Source: Blastopirellula marina
Lineage (GTDB): Bacteria > Planctomycetota > Planctomycetia > Pirellulales > Pirellulaceae
Assembly (NCBI RefSeq): GCF_002967765.1
Contig: NZ_PUHY01000015.1
Span: 372,001-436,000 of the forward strand
Reading direction: 5' to 3'
Length of the DNA stretch: 64,000 nt
The notes below the pieces were generated by a model. The model had not been told where the DNA came from. It saw only the letters and a list, made by a program, of their open reading frames with translations, and did no database searches. Below, piece by piece: positions 26,806-36,297 of this stretch; the first letter of the stretch is position 1, and the number at the start of each line of letters is the position of its first letter. Position numbers and translations under genes: made by a program.

Positions 26806-27966
26806 CTATTGGGGTGTTTGGCCAGCGGCTGGCTTTTGGTCAGCGTCGCAGTAAGACAATGCCATCAAAGCGAATGCGGTGGCCAGATTCTTATCGTTCT
26901 CGAACCAACGACCGTTTTCATTTGCCCATGAGCCGTCGTCATTCTGGCGCTCGGCTAACTCGTTGATTAGATCTTCTCGCCAGTTGTGCTTGTTACCTTC
27001 GGCGTCGGTCAACTCGTCGACTCCGGCTGTGCACAGACCGGCAGCGAAGGTGTGGTAGTAGTAAAACAGCCCAGCGCTACCCATGCCTGGATTCTTTTCA
27101 ACGCTGTAATTCTTGGTAACCCAGTCGGTGGCAGCTTTCACCCGCGGATCATCTTTGGTCAGGCCGGCATAGATCATACTTTTCAGTCCGGCGTACGTCA
27201 TCGAACCGTAGCTGCGAATGCCGCCGTTTTCGGTGTAACGTTCAGGTGATGTCGATGGATCGATTTTCTCGCGAGGAATCTCGTAAAAGAAACCGCCATC
27301 TTCCACCTTGTCAGCAAACTGAGTAGTGTTGTACTTGCTGGAAAGGTTCTGACAACGCGAGATAAAGACGAGTGCGCGTTGAATGGCTTCGTCGTCAGCT
27401 TCGCTGCCAGTTTCCACCAAAGCTTCGACCAGGTATCCGGTGTTCGACATATCGGGTCGGCCAGCCCCGCCGTAGCCGACACCACCGAACCAAACGTCGT
27501 CTTGCTTCATTTCGCCGTCGCCGTATTGCAGTCCCGTAACGAAAGCACGGGCCTTCTTAAGCAACTCGTTATAGCGACCGTCGGCGTTGGCTTCCTTAAA
27601 ACAGAGCATCGCCACGCATGTCTCGTAGTTACGAAGGCGACCATTGCCGTAGATGCCACCGTCTGGTTTCACGAAGCCTTCGAGCGCCTTGAGACCTTTG
27701 GCAACGACAGGGTCGTCCACAGTCTTGCCGTTACGAAGGGCGCCGGTCAGTGCAAGGGCGGTCAAGCCAGGGCCTGCTTGGGCCGTAAAGGAACCGTCGT
27801 CTGCTTGTCCCTTCGTTTCGAGGTATTTCAATCCTTTGCCGACAATCTCATCGAGCTTCTTGTGCGCGTCATTAGAAATAGGAGGATCGGCGGCAACTGC
27901 CAGCGAACCGAATGTCATCAGCAGACAGGGCGTGAAACCCACGAAAATACGACGGGAGATATTCAC
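26806..27966 (-). CDS. Secreted prenyltransferase/squalene-oxidase repeat protein
   Basis: A 386-residue protein built of alpha-toroid repeats as in terpene cyclases and protein prenyltransferases, with motifs such as QADDGSFTAQAGPGLTALAL, PDGGIYGNGRLRNYETCVAM and QNDDGSWANENGRW. The DXDD catalytic motif of cyclases is absent, so it is not a hopene cyclase. The N-terminus is a signal peptide (SRRIFVGFTPCLLMTFGSLAVAA). The GTG at 27966 is chosen because AGGAAAGAGG lies five bases ahead; longer starts lack one. It probably binds or scaffolds another protein outside the cytoplasm; role unknown. Confidence 0.82.
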   Translation of the reverse strand: MNISRRIFVGFTPCLLMTFGSLAVAADPPISNDAHKKLDEIVGKGLKYLETKGQADDGSFTAQAGPGLTALALTGALRNGKTVDDPVVAKGLKALEGFVKPDGGIYGNGRLRNYETCVAMLCFKEANADGRYNELLKKARAFVTGLQYGDGEMKQDDVWFGGVGYGGAGRPDMSNTGYLVEALVETGSEADDEAIQRALVFISRCQNLSSKYNTTQFADKVEDGGFFYEIPREKIDPSTSPERYTENGGIRSYGSMTYAGLKSMIYAGLTKDDPRVKAATDWVTKNYSVEKNPGMGSAGLFYYYHTFAAGLCTAGVDELTDAEGNKHNWREDLINELAERQNDDGSWANENGRWFENDKNLATAFALMALSYCDADQKPAAGQTPQ

Positions 27967-28152
27967 TATTACCTCTTTCCTCATTAAGACGTTTGCCGCG
28001 GTGATCAGAATCGACGCAAAAAACATACCACGCATACATGTGGGAGCAGCCTTGAAAACATCGGGAGTTCGGCTGCCCATTTGGCCCACGTCGCACTGTT
28101 CATGTCACTTGACGCGACATGCGTGTTATGAAATGTGACATGTCGAATCGGA

Positions 28153-31100
28153 TCAATTGCGATGATCGTTCCGATCGGAATCGTCCACTTGTCGGGCTTG
28201 CCGCTTGGCGTGCAGCAATCGATTGAGATAGCCCGGCTCTTCCGAAGTTTCCAGCGATGGATTATCGCGAGGAGTATCCACTGAGGTATCGGAGGTAACA
28301 ATCTCAGCGGTCGATTCCGTTGGCGTTGTCCTCGTAGTATCGGACGCGAATTCTTCATCCCACTGCCGATTAAGCGATTGCTTTTGGGCTTTGAGACGCT
28401 CGAGAGATTTTGGTTGAGCTGCCTCCTCAATAGGACGATGCGTCATCCGATTCCAAAGCGTGCGTGTCCAAGCAAAGCCCCATAGAACACGGCGATTGGC
28501 GATGTCAATCAAAAACAGACAGGCTGTCCCGACGAGAATCAGGTACCAGATAGGTCGTTGGCTGCTAGCCTTCGGCAAGTCGTGCCGAAAAGGTGTGGCC
28601 TCAATGGTGGCAAGTTGTTCTGGTGTCATATCGATATTAAAAATCTCACCGGATTTTCCTCCCGGTGGAGATAACGCAGCCATTCGCTGCAGCATCGGTA
28701 AGTGATCTGTCTGATCGCGGAATTCTTGCGTGTTCTGAACATTGATTCCTATTCGGACTGGCGTTTGGCCAGGGGTCGGCGCGACCGCTAAGAAATGTGG
28801 TCCCGACTTGGCGGCTTCAAATTCAGCCACGTAGCGACCGGGAGCTACCTGCTTAAAGGTTCCATCGATGGTTCCTGATTGTGGGCCGACGCCATGCAAC
28901 TGCGGGGAAGCAAAGTTCATGAAGTTGCCTTCGTCGTCCAACGCGTTGAGGGTAACTTTGACCTTCGAACCATGAATTTCCGTAGCGACTATATAATTCG
29001 AGTCGTTGTCGGTATTTCGCATCGTCCAGCGAACCATCTGCAGAAAAAGCTTTTCATAGCCGTCCCAGCTTGTCCAGTTCGTGGTCCAGCGTTGTCCTGC
29101 ATCGCTGGTCCAGCAGACACTCCTGCCAATTCCATATTGCCAGGTTGCCAGCAGGGCGTTTGATTGGCCGACAGGTTCTGGAAGCATTAACGGCACGTCG
29201 ACCAAGGGACTGTCTTTCGGCGTCGACATGACGTAGCCGCTCAGCGGTAGAAAGCCTGAGGGAAGCCCTTTCAGAATCTCATGTTCGCTTGCCAAGGATG
29301 GCTGAATGCCTCCTTCTTTCTCAAAGATCAGCGGCCTGGCAACGCGACGGGCTTCTTGCATGAAGATGCGCGGAATGGCCTTGGGAGACGTGACTTGATA
29401 AAACTTGCCCCGGCCAATCGCGGCGATCTGATTCAGGAGGCGAACGTCCGCATCTTGACCCACGGCAACCGTCGTGACGGTAATTCCCCGGTCCGAGATC
29501 TGTTTCGCCAACCGAGCGAAGTCTGCCGCAGGGGTTTGTCCATCGGTCAGCACAATCATGTGCTTTACGGCGGCATCGGCGGCTTCCAGCTGTCGAAAAC
29601 CGTCCTCCATCGCTGGGAACATATCGGTGCCACCATCTGCCGCCAAACGCGAAATCATCTGCTGGACGAATTGACGATTTTCGGCGCGCTGGAGCGGAAC
29701 GGTGCGTTGCGTGATCGAATCGAACGAAGTAACGCCGATAAAATCGCGCGAGCCGAGTGCACGTAGGGCTTCACGAGCGGCCGCTTTGCACCAATGAATC
29801 TTCTCGCCGGCCATCGAACCAGATTTGTCCATGACCAACATCAACGCGCCGACCGGAACGACCTTGGCGTCTTTGATTTGAAAATCTAATGGCATGGCTT
29901 CTTCAAGCGGCGTATTGGCCCAGCCACCGGCACCGAAGCTGTCCGGCCCCCCCAGCATGATCAGGCCGGCGCCAAGGTCTCGTGTATTGTCTGCCAAGAT
30001 CTGCATTTGAGCGTCACTGAACGCTGTGATCCCATTCGTATCGCCGGTACTTCGCGCGACGTTCCCTAAAATCACCAGGTCGTACGGCTGCAGGTCGGAC
30101 AAGTTGGTGAAAAGCTGATCGCTCGGCTGAACGGTGACTTTCAAGTCGTTGCGTTTCAGCATCGCGACTAACTCGTCAAACTCATTGGGACGGGCCGCAT
30201 CGACGATAAGCAGTACGTGTCCGCTTGACTCGATGTGGGTAAAGCTACTCGCGCTATTGTTTTGGGTGAAGCCATCCATGCCGCGTTGATCTGGCGTGAA
30301 TGCGGCATCGTATGTGTAGAAACCTCCGTCAGGGAGTTCATCCTGAAAGGCAAAGACTCGTGTACCTGGCTCCAATTCAATTTGTTGATCGACGACCACG
30401 GTATCACGACCGCCACCGCTGCGGATAACGCGAATGTTGCCGCTGACCGGCTTCTTCATACCCTCGCGGTCCCAGAGTGCGCCAGGTTCGTTCTTGAGAA
30501 CCACTTGAACAGGAAACGGTGTTTTCTCGCGTGTTGTCGATGGGGTGGTGATCTTCTCAACCGTGATTTCCCCACGAGCAATCGTCGAGACGGGCACCAC
30601 ATCGATTCCGATGCCAGATTGAGTCATTGCTTGTGCAAGTTGCATCGCGTTGCCAAGCGTTTCTTTTCCGTCCGTAACGATTACCACGCGTTTGGCGGCA
30701 TCGATCGGGAAGGCAGCTTGAGCCAACTTCATGGCTGCTTCCAAGTTGGTTTGCTGCCGATCAATCTGAGTTTCAAATTGTGATCGCAAATACAAATCGC
30801 TCGACCAAGGCGGGATCTCAATCGCTGCATCTCCACCGAATGTAATCACCCCTACACGATCATCCGGCGACGGTTTGCGAAAGGTGTTCGCGGTCGAACG
30901 TACGTACTCGACCACTTCATCGAGGCGGTCGGGAGGGATGCTGAGTGAGCGGTCGATCAGGTAAATCACCGACAAACGATCGGTCTTGCGTACCAGTTCG
31001 ACCTCGGCCAGAGCGAGGATTACGAGAAAACAGAGCAGGGTTCGCAATGCGGTGGCGAGCGACCATCGCCAACGTCCACCGATGGTCAAGCTCTTCCAGG

Positions 31101-31179
31101 AAACGCTCCACAGAATGGGAATGATCAACAGGAGCAGTAAGAACCAGGGACGTTCAATGGAGAATTCGTAATCGAACAT
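28153..31179 (-). CDS. Large membrane protein with two VWA domains
   Basis: A 1008-residue protein like the planctomycete BatA/YfbK-related VWA proteins. Two membrane segments at about 11-25 and 42-58, a first VWA domain from about 70 (LIDRSLSIPP, VIVTDGKETLG), a glutamine-amidotransferase-like flavodoxin fold (VLLIVDAARPNEFDELVAML), a second VWA at about 450 with a full MIDAS DKSGSM and ADGGTD, then a beta-rich part, a membrane segment at about 880 and an acidic/basic cytoplasmic tail. It is likely anchored with its domains outside the cytoplasm. ATG 31179 is chosen over 31206 because AGGA precedes it by nine bases. Function unknown. Confidence 0.85.
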   Translation of the reverse strand: MFDYEFSIERPWFLLLLLIIPILWSVSWKSLTIGGRWRWSLATALRTLLCFLVILALAEVELVRKTDRLSVIYLIDRSLSIPPDRLDEVVEYVRSTANTFRKPSPDDRVGVITFGGDAAIEIPPWSSDLYLRSQFETQIDRQQTNLEAAMKLAQAAFPIDAAKRVVIVTDGKETLGNAMQLAQAMTQSGIGIDVVPVSTIARGEITVEKITTPSTTREKTPFPVQVVLKNEPGALWDREGMKKPVSGNIRVIRSGGGRDTVVVDQQIELEPGTRVFAFQDELPDGGFYTYDAAFTPDQRGMDGFTQNNSASSFTHIESSGHVLLIVDAARPNEFDELVAMLKRNDLKVTVQPSDQLFTNLSDLQPYDLVILGNVARSTGDTNGITAFSDAQMQILADNTRDLGAGLIMLGGPDSFGAGGWANTPLEEAMPLDFQIKDAKVVPVGALMLVMDKSGSMAGEKIHWCKAAAREALRALGSRDFIGVTSFDSITQRTVPLQRAENRQFVQQMISRLAADGGTDMFPAMEDGFRQLEAADAAVKHMIVLTDGQTPAADFARLAKQISDRGITVTTVAVGQDADVRLLNQIAAIGRGKFYQVTSPKAIPRIFMQEARRVARPLIFEKEGGIQPSLASEHEILKGLPSGFLPLSGYVMSTPKDSPLVDVPLMLPEPVGQSNALLATWQYGIGRSVCWTSDAGQRWTTNWTSWDGYEKLFLQMVRWTMRNTDNDSNYIVATEIHGSKVKVTLNALDDEGNFMNFASPQLHGVGPQSGTIDGTFKQVAPGRYVAEFEAAKSGPHFLAVAPTPGQTPVRIGINVQNTQEFRDQTDHLPMLQRMAALSPPGGKSGEIFNIDMTPEQLATIEATPFRHDLPKASSQRPIWYLILVGTACLFLIDIANRRVLWGFAWTRTLWNRMTHRPIEEAAQPKSLERLKAQKQSLNRQWDEEFASDTTRTTPTESTAEIVTSDTSVDTPRDNPSLETSEEPGYLNRLLHAKRQARQVDDSDRNDHRN

Positions 31180-31380
31180 ACGCGAGAATCCTACGGTCGC
31201 ATTCAAACTTTAGCCACCGCATTGTATGCCAGAGGTTTGTGAAAAGTGAACCGTTTGTGCGGTTGAGTGGGAAATTCGGGGGGATTGCTCTCCTCAATAA
31301 TGTGAGGTCCGTTACGATGTGGTCACATGAAACAGGCGATTTGAAGAAGGAACAAGTCGCACGCGACTTAAGGAGAAACT

Positions 31381-32286
31381 ATGAGCACACCTGCCCCGGT
31401 AGCCGAACCGCCATCCGAGCAGCGTAGTCCCATTCTGAAGAACATCATTGATGTTGTCGATCGATTTGTTGTCCCATTGGTATGGTACAGCGTGATCATG
31501 CTGGCAATCGAGTGTCAGTTCTATCCCGAAGTGGACAGCCATCGGTCAGCTCCGATCTTTCTGTGGTCCGAACGCATCGTTGCCCTGATCTTCACACTGG
31601 AATACATTGTCCGCTGCTTGCGAAACTCTGGCCGTGGCTTCTATCCGATAACGGCCTTCGGGATAATTGACTTGATTTCGATCGTGCCATTTTGGATTGG
31701 CTTCATTCCGGGTATTGGCCCCTATTTGCATTTGATTCGAACGTTGCGTGTGCTGCGGATGCTGAAGTTCTTCCGTTATTCACGCGGACTGCAACTCATG
31801 GCTCTGGGCTTCTTTCGATCGTACTGGAATTTGCGTCCGTTGTTTCTAGCAATGCTGATGATGATTTTCTTCACGACTTTTGCGTTGTTTGAAGTCGAAG
31901 GAATGCATCAAGAGGAATTCCGCAGTCTCTTTACGATTGCCTGGTTCTTGGAAGTTACCGGAACCACAGTTGGCTATGGAGATATGTCGCCTGAGTCTAC
32001 CGCTGGGAAGGCGATCGTGATGGCCTACATGATCGGAGGATTAGCCATCTTTATGGCTTGCTTCAGTGCGATAACAAGTAGCTTCGATAAGGTTTTTGCC
32101 GAGGCTGCTGACCCTGATTTTGATCCACTGGAACAGTTCGATCGTATTCGTCGCAAGCACGAAAAGCTGGAAGAGCAATTCAAAGATATCGGGACAACCG
32201 ATGATGAAGACGAAGCGGCCCAGGAGGAAGAGGAAGAATTAGCTCAGCAAGAAGACGACGAGGAACCTCTTCCAGCATCGCATTGA
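31381..32286 (+). CDS. Voltage-gated potassium channel subunit
   Basis: A 301-residue six-helix ion channel of the Kv/KvAP type. The voltage sensor S4 is visible as RTLRVLRMLKFFRYSRG with arginines every third residue, and the pore carries the potassium filter TTVGYGD (about residue 198-204). The last 50 residues are a charged coiled-coil and acidic tail (DDEDEAAQEEEEELAQQEDDEE), which may assemble or regulate the tetramer. AGGAG five bases before the ATG. It acts in the inner membrane; gating and selectivity are inferred from motifs. Confidence 0.9.
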   Translation: MSTPAPVAEPPSEQRSPILKNIIDVVDRFVVPLVWYSVIMLAIECQFYPEVDSHRSAPIFLWSERIVALIFTLEYIVRCLRNSGRGFYPITAFGIIDLISIVPFWIGFIPGIGPYLHLIRTLRVLRMLKFFRYSRGLQLMALGFFRSYWNLRPLFLAMLMMIFFTTFALFEVEGMHQEEFRSLFTIAWFLEVTGTTVGYGDMSPESTAGKAIVMAYMIGGLAIFMACFSAITSSFDKVFAEAADPDFDPLEQFDRIRRKHEKLEEQFKDIGTTDDEDEAAQEEEEELAQQEDDEEPLPASH

Positions 32287-32308
32287 ACTCATTTCGAAAG
32301 TTGGTTTC

Positions 32309-32740
32309 ATGGAACCTCGCATAAGCCTGATAACGCTCGGTGTCTCAGACCTTGCCAAGGCCCTGGCCTTTTACCGCGACGGGCTTGGGATTCCCACGAC
32401 TTGGACCGGAGAACGCGGGGTCGTTTTCTTCAAGACAACGGGAACATGCTTGGCTTTGTACCCGTTCGACAAACTGGCCGAGGATGTTGGCGAGGCGTGG
32501 GTAGGGGAGCAGAAGTCGAAGTTCCCTGGAATCGCTCTGGCGCACAATGTTCGGAAGAAAGAGGACGTCGATCGCATCTTGAGCCAAGCTGAAGCAGCCG
32601 GTGGCAAGATCGAAAAGCCTGGCCAAGATACGTTCTGGGGAGGCTACTCAGGCTATTTTTCCGACTTGGATGGCTATCTCTGGGAGGTAGCCTACGGTGC
32701 GTTTGAATTCAACGAAGATGGCAGCTTGATTATTCCCTGA
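32309..32740 (+). CDS. VOC family protein (glyoxalase/bleomycin-resistance fold)
   Basis: A 143-residue metalloprotein-fold protein with the two beta-alpha-beta-beta-beta units typical of VOC: LGVSDLAKALAFYRDGLGIPT at the start and YFSDLDGYLWEVAYGAF at the end. The E of WEVAY is the usual metal ligand. Members include dioxygenases, glyoxalase I and resistance proteins; this branch (YycE/PhnB-like) has no fixed function. It starts 22 bases after the channel gene, so cotranscription is possible. Confidence 0.85.
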   Translation: MEPRISLITLGVSDLAKALAFYRDGLGIPTTWTGERGVVFFKTTGTCLALYPFDKLAEDVGEAWVGEQKSKFPGIALAHNVRKKEDVDRILSQAEAAGGKIEKPGQDTFWGGYSGYFSDLDGYLWEVAYGAFEFNEDGSLIIP

Positions 32741-32763
32741 TAATCCGCCACGCGAAGATTTCA

Positions 32764-34698
32764 TCAGAAGGTCCAAATCTTTGGAATCAACGTGATCGCG
32801 GTGATCGCCATGAGGATAGCCAAAGGAATACCCGACTTCAGATAATCACGCGGCGTGTAACCACCAGGGCCCATCACCATCAAGTTTGTTTGATAGCCGA
32901 TCGGTGTTAGAAATGCCATCGAAGCCCCAATCGCGATGGCAATGATAAAGGGCCGCGGATTGGCGCCACTTTGCTCGGCAACGGCTACGGCGACTGGGAG
33001 AAGGATCGCAGCAACGGCCGTATTGGTGATGGTTTCCGTGAAAAGCACGGTCATTAGGTAGATCACAATCAACAACATGTACGGCTGGGTACCGACGAGA
33101 CGGACAAGTGCCTCAGCAATCATTTGCGCCGCTCCACTTTCCCAGAGGGCATTCCCCAGTCCGAGAGCGGCAGCAATTGTGACGATGACCTGAATATCAA
33201 GAGCCGACCTGGCTTCCGTAGGTGACAAGCAACGCGTCAAAATCATGAGACTCGCGACCGTCGTAGCAGCGATGGCTGGACTAGCCCAACCGCCCGAGAT
33301 TCCAAAAGTTACTAGTAGCGATGTAAGGCAGAGCCAAACGATCAGGCCGATCATTAGGCCGCCCGATAATAAAGCCCGATCGTGTCGCCGCGGTTCGGCG
33401 TTATCGACACTGCTGACCAAGTAGAAATCGCGATTGTTGCGATGCTGTGTCACAAAATCGCTCCGAGTTTGCAGAAGCAGCGTGTCGCCTACTTCGAGAA
33501 TGATGTTACCAATCTTGTTTGGGAGTCGTTCGCCGTTTCGATGCACGGCAACAACTGCCGCGTTATAAAGTTGACGAAAGTTGGCCTTTCGTACGGTTGT
33601 TCCGACCAGTGGCGATGATGGCGAGAGTACGACTTCCGTTAAGTGACGTTGGACACGTGATTGCGGATGGAACTCGTAGGTACGATCGGCGGCAGGGATC
33701 AAGCCGGGAATCTTCTCCAAGTCAACGATGGTGCTCACCAGGCCGGTAAACACCAAGCGATCTCCGGATCGTATAAAGTCGCGCGGCGTTACTGGCGTAA
33801 TGATATCGCCGTCACGATCGATTTCGATAAGAAACAAACCATGCAAATTTCGGAGGCCGGCATCTTCGACGGTCCGGTTAATCAGCGGGCATTCCGGTAA
33901 GACCTGCATCTCGATCAGGTATTCCCGTTTCTGATCGCCAAGTTGTTCGATGATATCGCGTCGGCCAGGGAGGAACCGTTGTCCGATGAGTAGCATATAC
34001 AAGCTGCCCACCAAAGCGCACGGCACACCGATGTAGCTGATCTCGAAGAAACCCATCGGTTGGACTTTCGAGAGAATCATCTGGCGCTGAGCCAGGACAC
34101 CTTTTAGCGCTGGCTTGGCGTCTGGCTGAGCAGTTGCGATTTTGGCTTCCAACTGAAAGATCTCACGTTCGACCTCAGTAACACTATCGCGTAGCTTTTC
34201 GTTGACGACCAGAGTGGTGCTTGTACCGATCAACGTGCAGACGCCACCGAGGATGGTGAGATAGCTTAACGGCAGCAGAAGTTTGGAAGGAGAAAGGTTG
34301 CGTTGACGGCACCAGTCGATGATCACCGGCATCATCATAGCGACTAATGCCGTATTAAGAACAAATGCCGCTGAGAGGACGATTGGCCCCGTCAAGCGTA
34401 GTAATGCGGATCGTTCGTTGGTCGCCCGACCGAGGATCTTTGAACCAATCCAATCCAAGACGCCCGTCTTGCGAAGTCCGGCTGAGACTACCAGCAATGC
34501 ACTGATCGCGATGACCGCGCGACTCGAGAACCCTGCGACGGCCGTTTTGGGATCGATGACTCCGGTCAAGGTAACGAAACAGAGTGCGAGCAAGAACAAG
34601 AGATCGACGGGCACGCGTCGAACGAATTGAATGGTCAGAAATACGCCAATCGTTGTAGCGATCGCAATCCAGGGATGGGCAGCTTCGAGTAGGTCCAT
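32764..34698 (-). CDS. DASS-family (SLC13) transporter with two RCK_C domains
   Basis: A 644-residue sodium/anion symporter-type membrane protein. Two halves of membrane segments (about 1-170 and 430-644) flank a cytoplasmic region of about 240 residues with two TrkA-C domains (LPECPLINRTVEDAGLRN...GDRLVFTG and PSSPLVGTTVRKANFRQ...GDTLLLQT). The membrane motifs SNTAV-like TETITNTAVAAILLPVA and GASMAFLTPIGYQTN fit the SLC13 fold. Family members carry dicarboxylates or sulfate; the ligand of the RCK_C domains and the substrate are unknown. Convergent with the VOC gene, 23 bases apart. Confidence 0.88.
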   Translation of the reverse strand: MDLLEAAHPWIAIATTIGVFLTIQFVRRVPVDLLFLLALCFVTLTGVIDPKTAVAGFSSRAVIAISALLVVSAGLRKTGVLDWIGSKILGRATNERSALLRLTGPIVLSAAFVLNTALVAMMMPVIIDWCRQRNLSPSKLLLPLSYLTILGGVCTLIGTSTTLVVNEKLRDSVTEVEREIFQLEAKIATAQPDAKPALKGVLAQRQMILSKVQPMGFFEISYIGVPCALVGSLYMLLIGQRFLPGRRDIIEQLGDQKREYLIEMQVLPECPLINRTVEDAGLRNLHGLFLIEIDRDGDIITPVTPRDFIRSGDRLVFTGLVSTIVDLEKIPGLIPAADRTYEFHPQSRVQRHLTEVVLSPSSPLVGTTVRKANFRQLYNAAVVAVHRNGERLPNKIGNIILEVGDTLLLQTRSDFVTQHRNNRDFYLVSSVDNAEPRRHDRALLSGGLMIGLIVWLCLTSLLVTFGISGGWASPAIAATTVASLMILTRCLSPTEARSALDIQVIVTIAAALGLGNALWESGAAQMIAEALVRLVGTQPYMLLIVIYLMTVLFTETITNTAVAAILLPVAVAVAEQSGANPRPFIIAIAIGASMAFLTPIGYQTNLMVMGPGGYTPRDYLKSGIPLAILMAITAITLIPKIWTF

Positions 34699-35022
34699 TG
34701 ATTAACGCAATCTTAAGGGGAACCGCCAGTCAGGCGTCTGGCGAGCAGGCTTCACCTATTCTCTATCGAGCGGTGAACACTGGTAGTGGGGGGCATACTA
34801 TGAGATGTCGGTTATGGGCAAGTTTGGCATTGTGAAAAAAGGTGCGGAATGTGACGGCATCACATTCGCCCAATTTGCCTCTCTTATTCAATGCTACTAA
34901 TGGGTGCAATTTAAAGTCACCGATACCCTATTCTATCTAAATTGCCCACCAAATACGCGACGCAAGGAATTCCTATCTTTCCTTGTCGCGTTCTATCGAA
35001 GAACTCTGGGAGGATACAGAGG
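34699..35022. other. Intergenic region with two inverted repeats
   Basis: About 320 bases between the divergent transporter gene and the next gene. GAATGTGA (34847-34854) and TCACATTC (34860-34867) form a perfect inverted repeat with a 5-base centre, like a CRP/FNR-type site. GCAATTTA (34906-34913) and TAAATTGC (34938-34945) form a second one. No gene seen. Confidence 0.5.
34847..34867. promoter_or_regulatory. CRP/FNR-like palindrome
   Basis: GAATGTGA-cggca-TCACATTC contains TGTGA and TCACA half-sites, but with a 5-base instead of the 6-base centre of the E. coli CRP site. It lies between divergent genes, about 150 bases from either start. Confidence 0.35.
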
Positions 35023-35925
35023 ATGACCATTCGCAAAACTCTTTTGCTACTTCTGGCCGCCGTGATTGGCCATGCTGGATACGCGGGATCTGTTTCTGCT
35101 GCTGAGATTGCCCCGCACGAATCGATTGTCAGTGTTCGTATGAACGCAGATTTCCACCCTGAGTTGGAGTTTCGGATCGCAGAGGCATTGCGTCGTCCGC
35201 CCGTTGATTGGAGCGTTGTCCCAGATCACACGTTCGCCGAAATCTCTCAGCCTGTCGAAAATCAGGAGTTAGCAGACGACATTATTGCGAAATGGGAAGC
35301 TCTCTTTGCTAACAACCCCACTCATATCGCGACGACGACCCAATCGCTCGCTTCTCAAATGGAGTACTTTGATGAGGCCCGTCAGCAGATCGAGGCAATA
35401 TCCAGCGATTTTGTGGCTGCTTGGTTAGGGACTGCTTTGCCCAATTCGGGGAATGTCCATGCCGAAGATGTCATTTCTTTGGATGACCTTCCTCAAATCC
35501 ACACGGGCGAAGACATCGCTTTACAGTTGGAAGCGGAGTTCGCTCAATTTCCGCTCGATCCTTATGGTTACGAGGAATACAACTGCTACTTCGAGCCGGA
35601 AGTTTATGACTGGTTTGTTTTCGTAACGGATGATCTTACCGTGGTTTACGTGCACGAAAATAGTGACGTGGTGCCCGTTCGGCTCGATCCTACAATGTTG
35701 GCTAAGGACGTAACCGAGCCAGCCGTACCGGAAGTGGTAAAAGATTGGATCCGCGAATCAGTACGCTCGGTAGCGGCCGGTGAAATTGAAGTCATGCAGT
35801 TGGCATCGCAGGCGAATCGCGCGTGGCAGGCCGCATCTTCGCCAATTTGGAATCGGTATGTGAAGGAAAACCATCTGCTGCGGGTCGAACGAGTTGCTCA
35901 ACTGCGAGAATTCTTTCGATTCTAG
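35023..35925 (+). CDS. Secreted protein of unknown function
   Basis: A 300-residue protein with a signal peptide (MTIRKTLLLLLAAVIGHAGYAGSVSAAE). The mature part is acidic, with no recognised motif; it includes QFPLDPYGYEEYNCYFEPEVYDWF and ends with a helical segment. An in-frame ATG 81 bases earlier is rejected because GGGAGG nine bases before the ATG at 35023 and the signal peptide favour the later one. It is followed by a region of overlapping hairpins before the giant VWA gene. Confidence 0.7.
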   Translation: MTIRKTLLLLLAAVIGHAGYAGSVSAAEIAPHESIVSVRMNADFHPELEFRIAEALRRPPVDWSVVPDHTFAEISQPVENQELADDIIAKWEALFANNPTHIATTTQSLASQMEYFDEARQQIEAISSDFVAAWLGTALPNSGNVHAEDVISLDDLPQIHTGEDIALQLEAEFAQFPLDPYGYEEYNCYFEPEVYDWFVFVTDDLTVVYVHENSDVVPVRLDPTMLAKDVTEPAVPEVVKDWIRESVRSVAAGEIEVMQLASQANRAWQAASSPIWNRYVKENHLLRVERVAQLREFFRF

Positions 35926-36297
35926 GAAGTCCATTCCAGATAATAACTTATGATTATCTATCCGAGGGAGCATTACGCTCCCTTGGCCCATTTGTGGCCA
36001 AGGGATATTACCCATAGTGGGTAGTCCCGCAGGAAGTACCCGTTTCATCTATTTTCACAAAATGTTAATCCAGCTAAACTTAGCGGGATTCATGGTTTTT
36101 TGGTGGCAGCATTTGCAGCCGGGAAATAGAATTAGGGTTCAGACTGGGCCGCAATCCCTGCGCGGTCATGAGTATTTCGCCTGTGAAACCGTTTTTTGAA
36201 GCGAATCGGGCTGAAAAGCCAGTCTTTTTGCGGCCGTTCGGGAACAGAGTCGCAACAAACAACACTTCTCACGATTTCTAATTTTGGAGTTTCGACT
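35926..36297. other. Hairpin-rich intergenic region before the 1324-residue protein gene
   Basis: About 370 bases with no gene. Three adjacent inverted repeats (35966-35982, 35981-36003, 36002-36028) share arm bases, so they can form alternative hairpins. A small GGCT/AGCC hairpin followed by TTTTT lies around 36206-36226. The ribosome binding site GGAG at 36286-36289 is eight bases before the next ATG. Confidence 0.5.
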
